Source: Flavobacterium psychrophilum (GTDB lineage Bacteria; Bacteroidota; Bacteroidia; Flavobacteriales; Flavobacteriaceae). Taken from it: a stretch of DNA of 6,685 nt. The number at the start of each line of letters is the position of its first letter. Positions within the stretch are counted from its first letter, which is position 1. A program made the position numbers and the translations under genes. This document shows, in pieces, positions 6,044 to 6,685 of the stretch. Below the pieces are notes generated by a model. That model was given only the letters and a program-made list of their open reading frames with translations. It had not been told where the DNA came from and made no database searches. The stretch is from the NCBI GenBank assembly GCA_943325515.2, contig CALPPS020000100.1:1-6685 (forward strand), written 5' to 3'.

Positions 6044-6604
6044 TTAAAAAAATGACTCTACTTCTTGTACTTCGCCGGCTTTGAGTTGCAAATGTATGTT
6101 ACCTACTCTAATTCTTACTAATCTGAGCGTAGGAAATCCAACAGCAGCGGTCATTTTTCGAACCTGTCGAAATTTTCCTTCGGTTAAAGTGATAGAAACC
6201 CAACTCGTTGGACCATGACGTTCGTCTCTAATTTTTCTGCCTTCGCCAATACAATCTGGTAATTCGAATATCAATTTAGCATCACACTTTTTAGTTACAT
6301 AACGAATGCCATTGAAACCTATTTCAACACCTTTCATTAATCGCTCAACGGCTTCTTGATTTATTATGCCATCAACTTGAGCATAATATTCTTTTTCAAC
6401 TGATTTGCTTCTGACCAACTCACTCATTATACCATCAGTAGTGAGCAACAATAAACCTTCCGAGTCTTCATCCAAACGACCTATTGCCATAGTACCTTCC
6501 GGAAAAATATGAATTTCGCCTAGTAACTTTTTATTTCGTTTTTTGGCGTAAATAAATTGACTTAAAAAGCCGTGGGGTTTATGAATTAGGTAGTGTTGGT
6601 GCAT
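6044..6604 (-). CDS. rluE: 23S rRNA pseudouridine synthase, RluE-like (RsuA family)
   Basis: The 186-residue protein should isomerise a specific uridine in ribosomal RNA; in E. coli the closest family member, RluE, modifies U2457 of 23S rRNA. Marks are HYLIHKPHGFLSQF (4-17), the catalytic block GRLDEDSEGLLLLTTDG (42-58) with Asp45, EKEYYAQVDG (70-79), EGKFRQVRKM (142-151) and LRLVRIRVGNIHL (160-172). There is no N-terminal S4 domain, as in RluE and unlike RsuA or RluB. The frame is open to an ATG at 6637, but I choose the ATG at 6604. The family begins near MHxHYLIHKP, and a promoter -7 box (6620-6627) lies between the two ATGs, so the longer form would start upstream of its own transcript. 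It probably shares a transcript with trmL. Confidence 0.92.
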   Translation of the reverse strand: MHQHYLIHKPHGFLSQFIYAKKRNKKLLGEIHIFPEGTMAIGRLDEDSEGLLLLTTDGIMSELVRSKSVEKEYYAQVDGIINQEAVERLMKGVEIGFNGIRYVTKKCDAKLIFELPDCIGEGRKIRDERHGPTSWVSITLTEGKFRQVRKMTAAVGFPTLRLVRIRVGNIHLQLKAGEVQEVESFF

Positions 6605-6619
6605 GAAATTTATTTGGAA

Positions 6620-6651
6620 CAAAAATACATTTTTCAAATCCTTAATTTCAA
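6620..6651 (-). promoter_or_regulatory. Bacteroidota-type promoter for rluE-trmL
   Basis: On the minus strand TTG (6649-6651) is followed after 21 bases by TATTTTTG (6620-6627), a full TAnnTTTG match. A transcript would begin near 6616, about a dozen bases before the chosen rluE start at 6604. This supports the shorter protein. Confidence 0.65.
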
Positions 6652-6685
6652 TTTAATGCTTATTTTTACAAAAAACATATTATTA

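Noticed and set aside
6656..6685. ATG with ten open plus-strand codons at the right edge
   Set aside because: Too short to judge, with no promoter upstream and low-complexity AT-rich sequence; it could be the start of a divergent gene, but nothing supports that.

Overview
The window is AT-rich chromosomal DNA from a member of the Bacteroidota, most likely a Flavobacterium-like genus. The signs are promoter -7 elements of the TAnnTTTG type, start codons without Shine-Dalgarno sequences, and proteins that read as flavobacterial versions of their families. No mobile element, phage gene, CRISPR array, tRNA or rRNA is visible.

Layout. (1) Bases 1-106, minus strand: the first 35 codons of a gene that leaves the window, probably a DinB-like protein. 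(2) 154-2094, minus strand: a TonB-dependent outer-membrane receptor of the BtuB (cobalamin) type. (3) 2095-2591: a 497-base divergent intergenic region. It holds a minus-strand promoter, a cobalamin riboswitch (about 2218-2527) reading toward the receptor gene, and a plus-strand -7 element for the transporter operon. (4) 2592-5540, plus strand: a tight three-gene ABC importer operon (binding protein, FecCD-type permease, ATPase) with gaps of +1 and -4 bases. (5) 5535-5566: a perfect 32-bp palindrome between convergent genes. (6) 5554-6009 and 6044-6604, minus strand: two RNA-modification genes, trmL-like and rluE-like, with a promoter at 6620-6651.

How it works together. The receptor would bring a corrinoid across the outer membrane using TonB energy. 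The binding protein would capture it in the periplasm and the permease/ATPase pair would import it. The riboswitch strongly suggests that the cargo is cobalamin or a related corrinoid. The riboswitch lies only in the receptor leader; the importer operon starts almost at its own -7 box and has no room for one.

The known system here is B12 uptake. The least ordinary parts are the riboswitch, which carries two large repeat-built insertions (one of which folds into a plausible paired arm), and three copies of a 6-base complement set just before the receptor start codon that could form mutually exclusive hairpins. I do not see a wholly new system.
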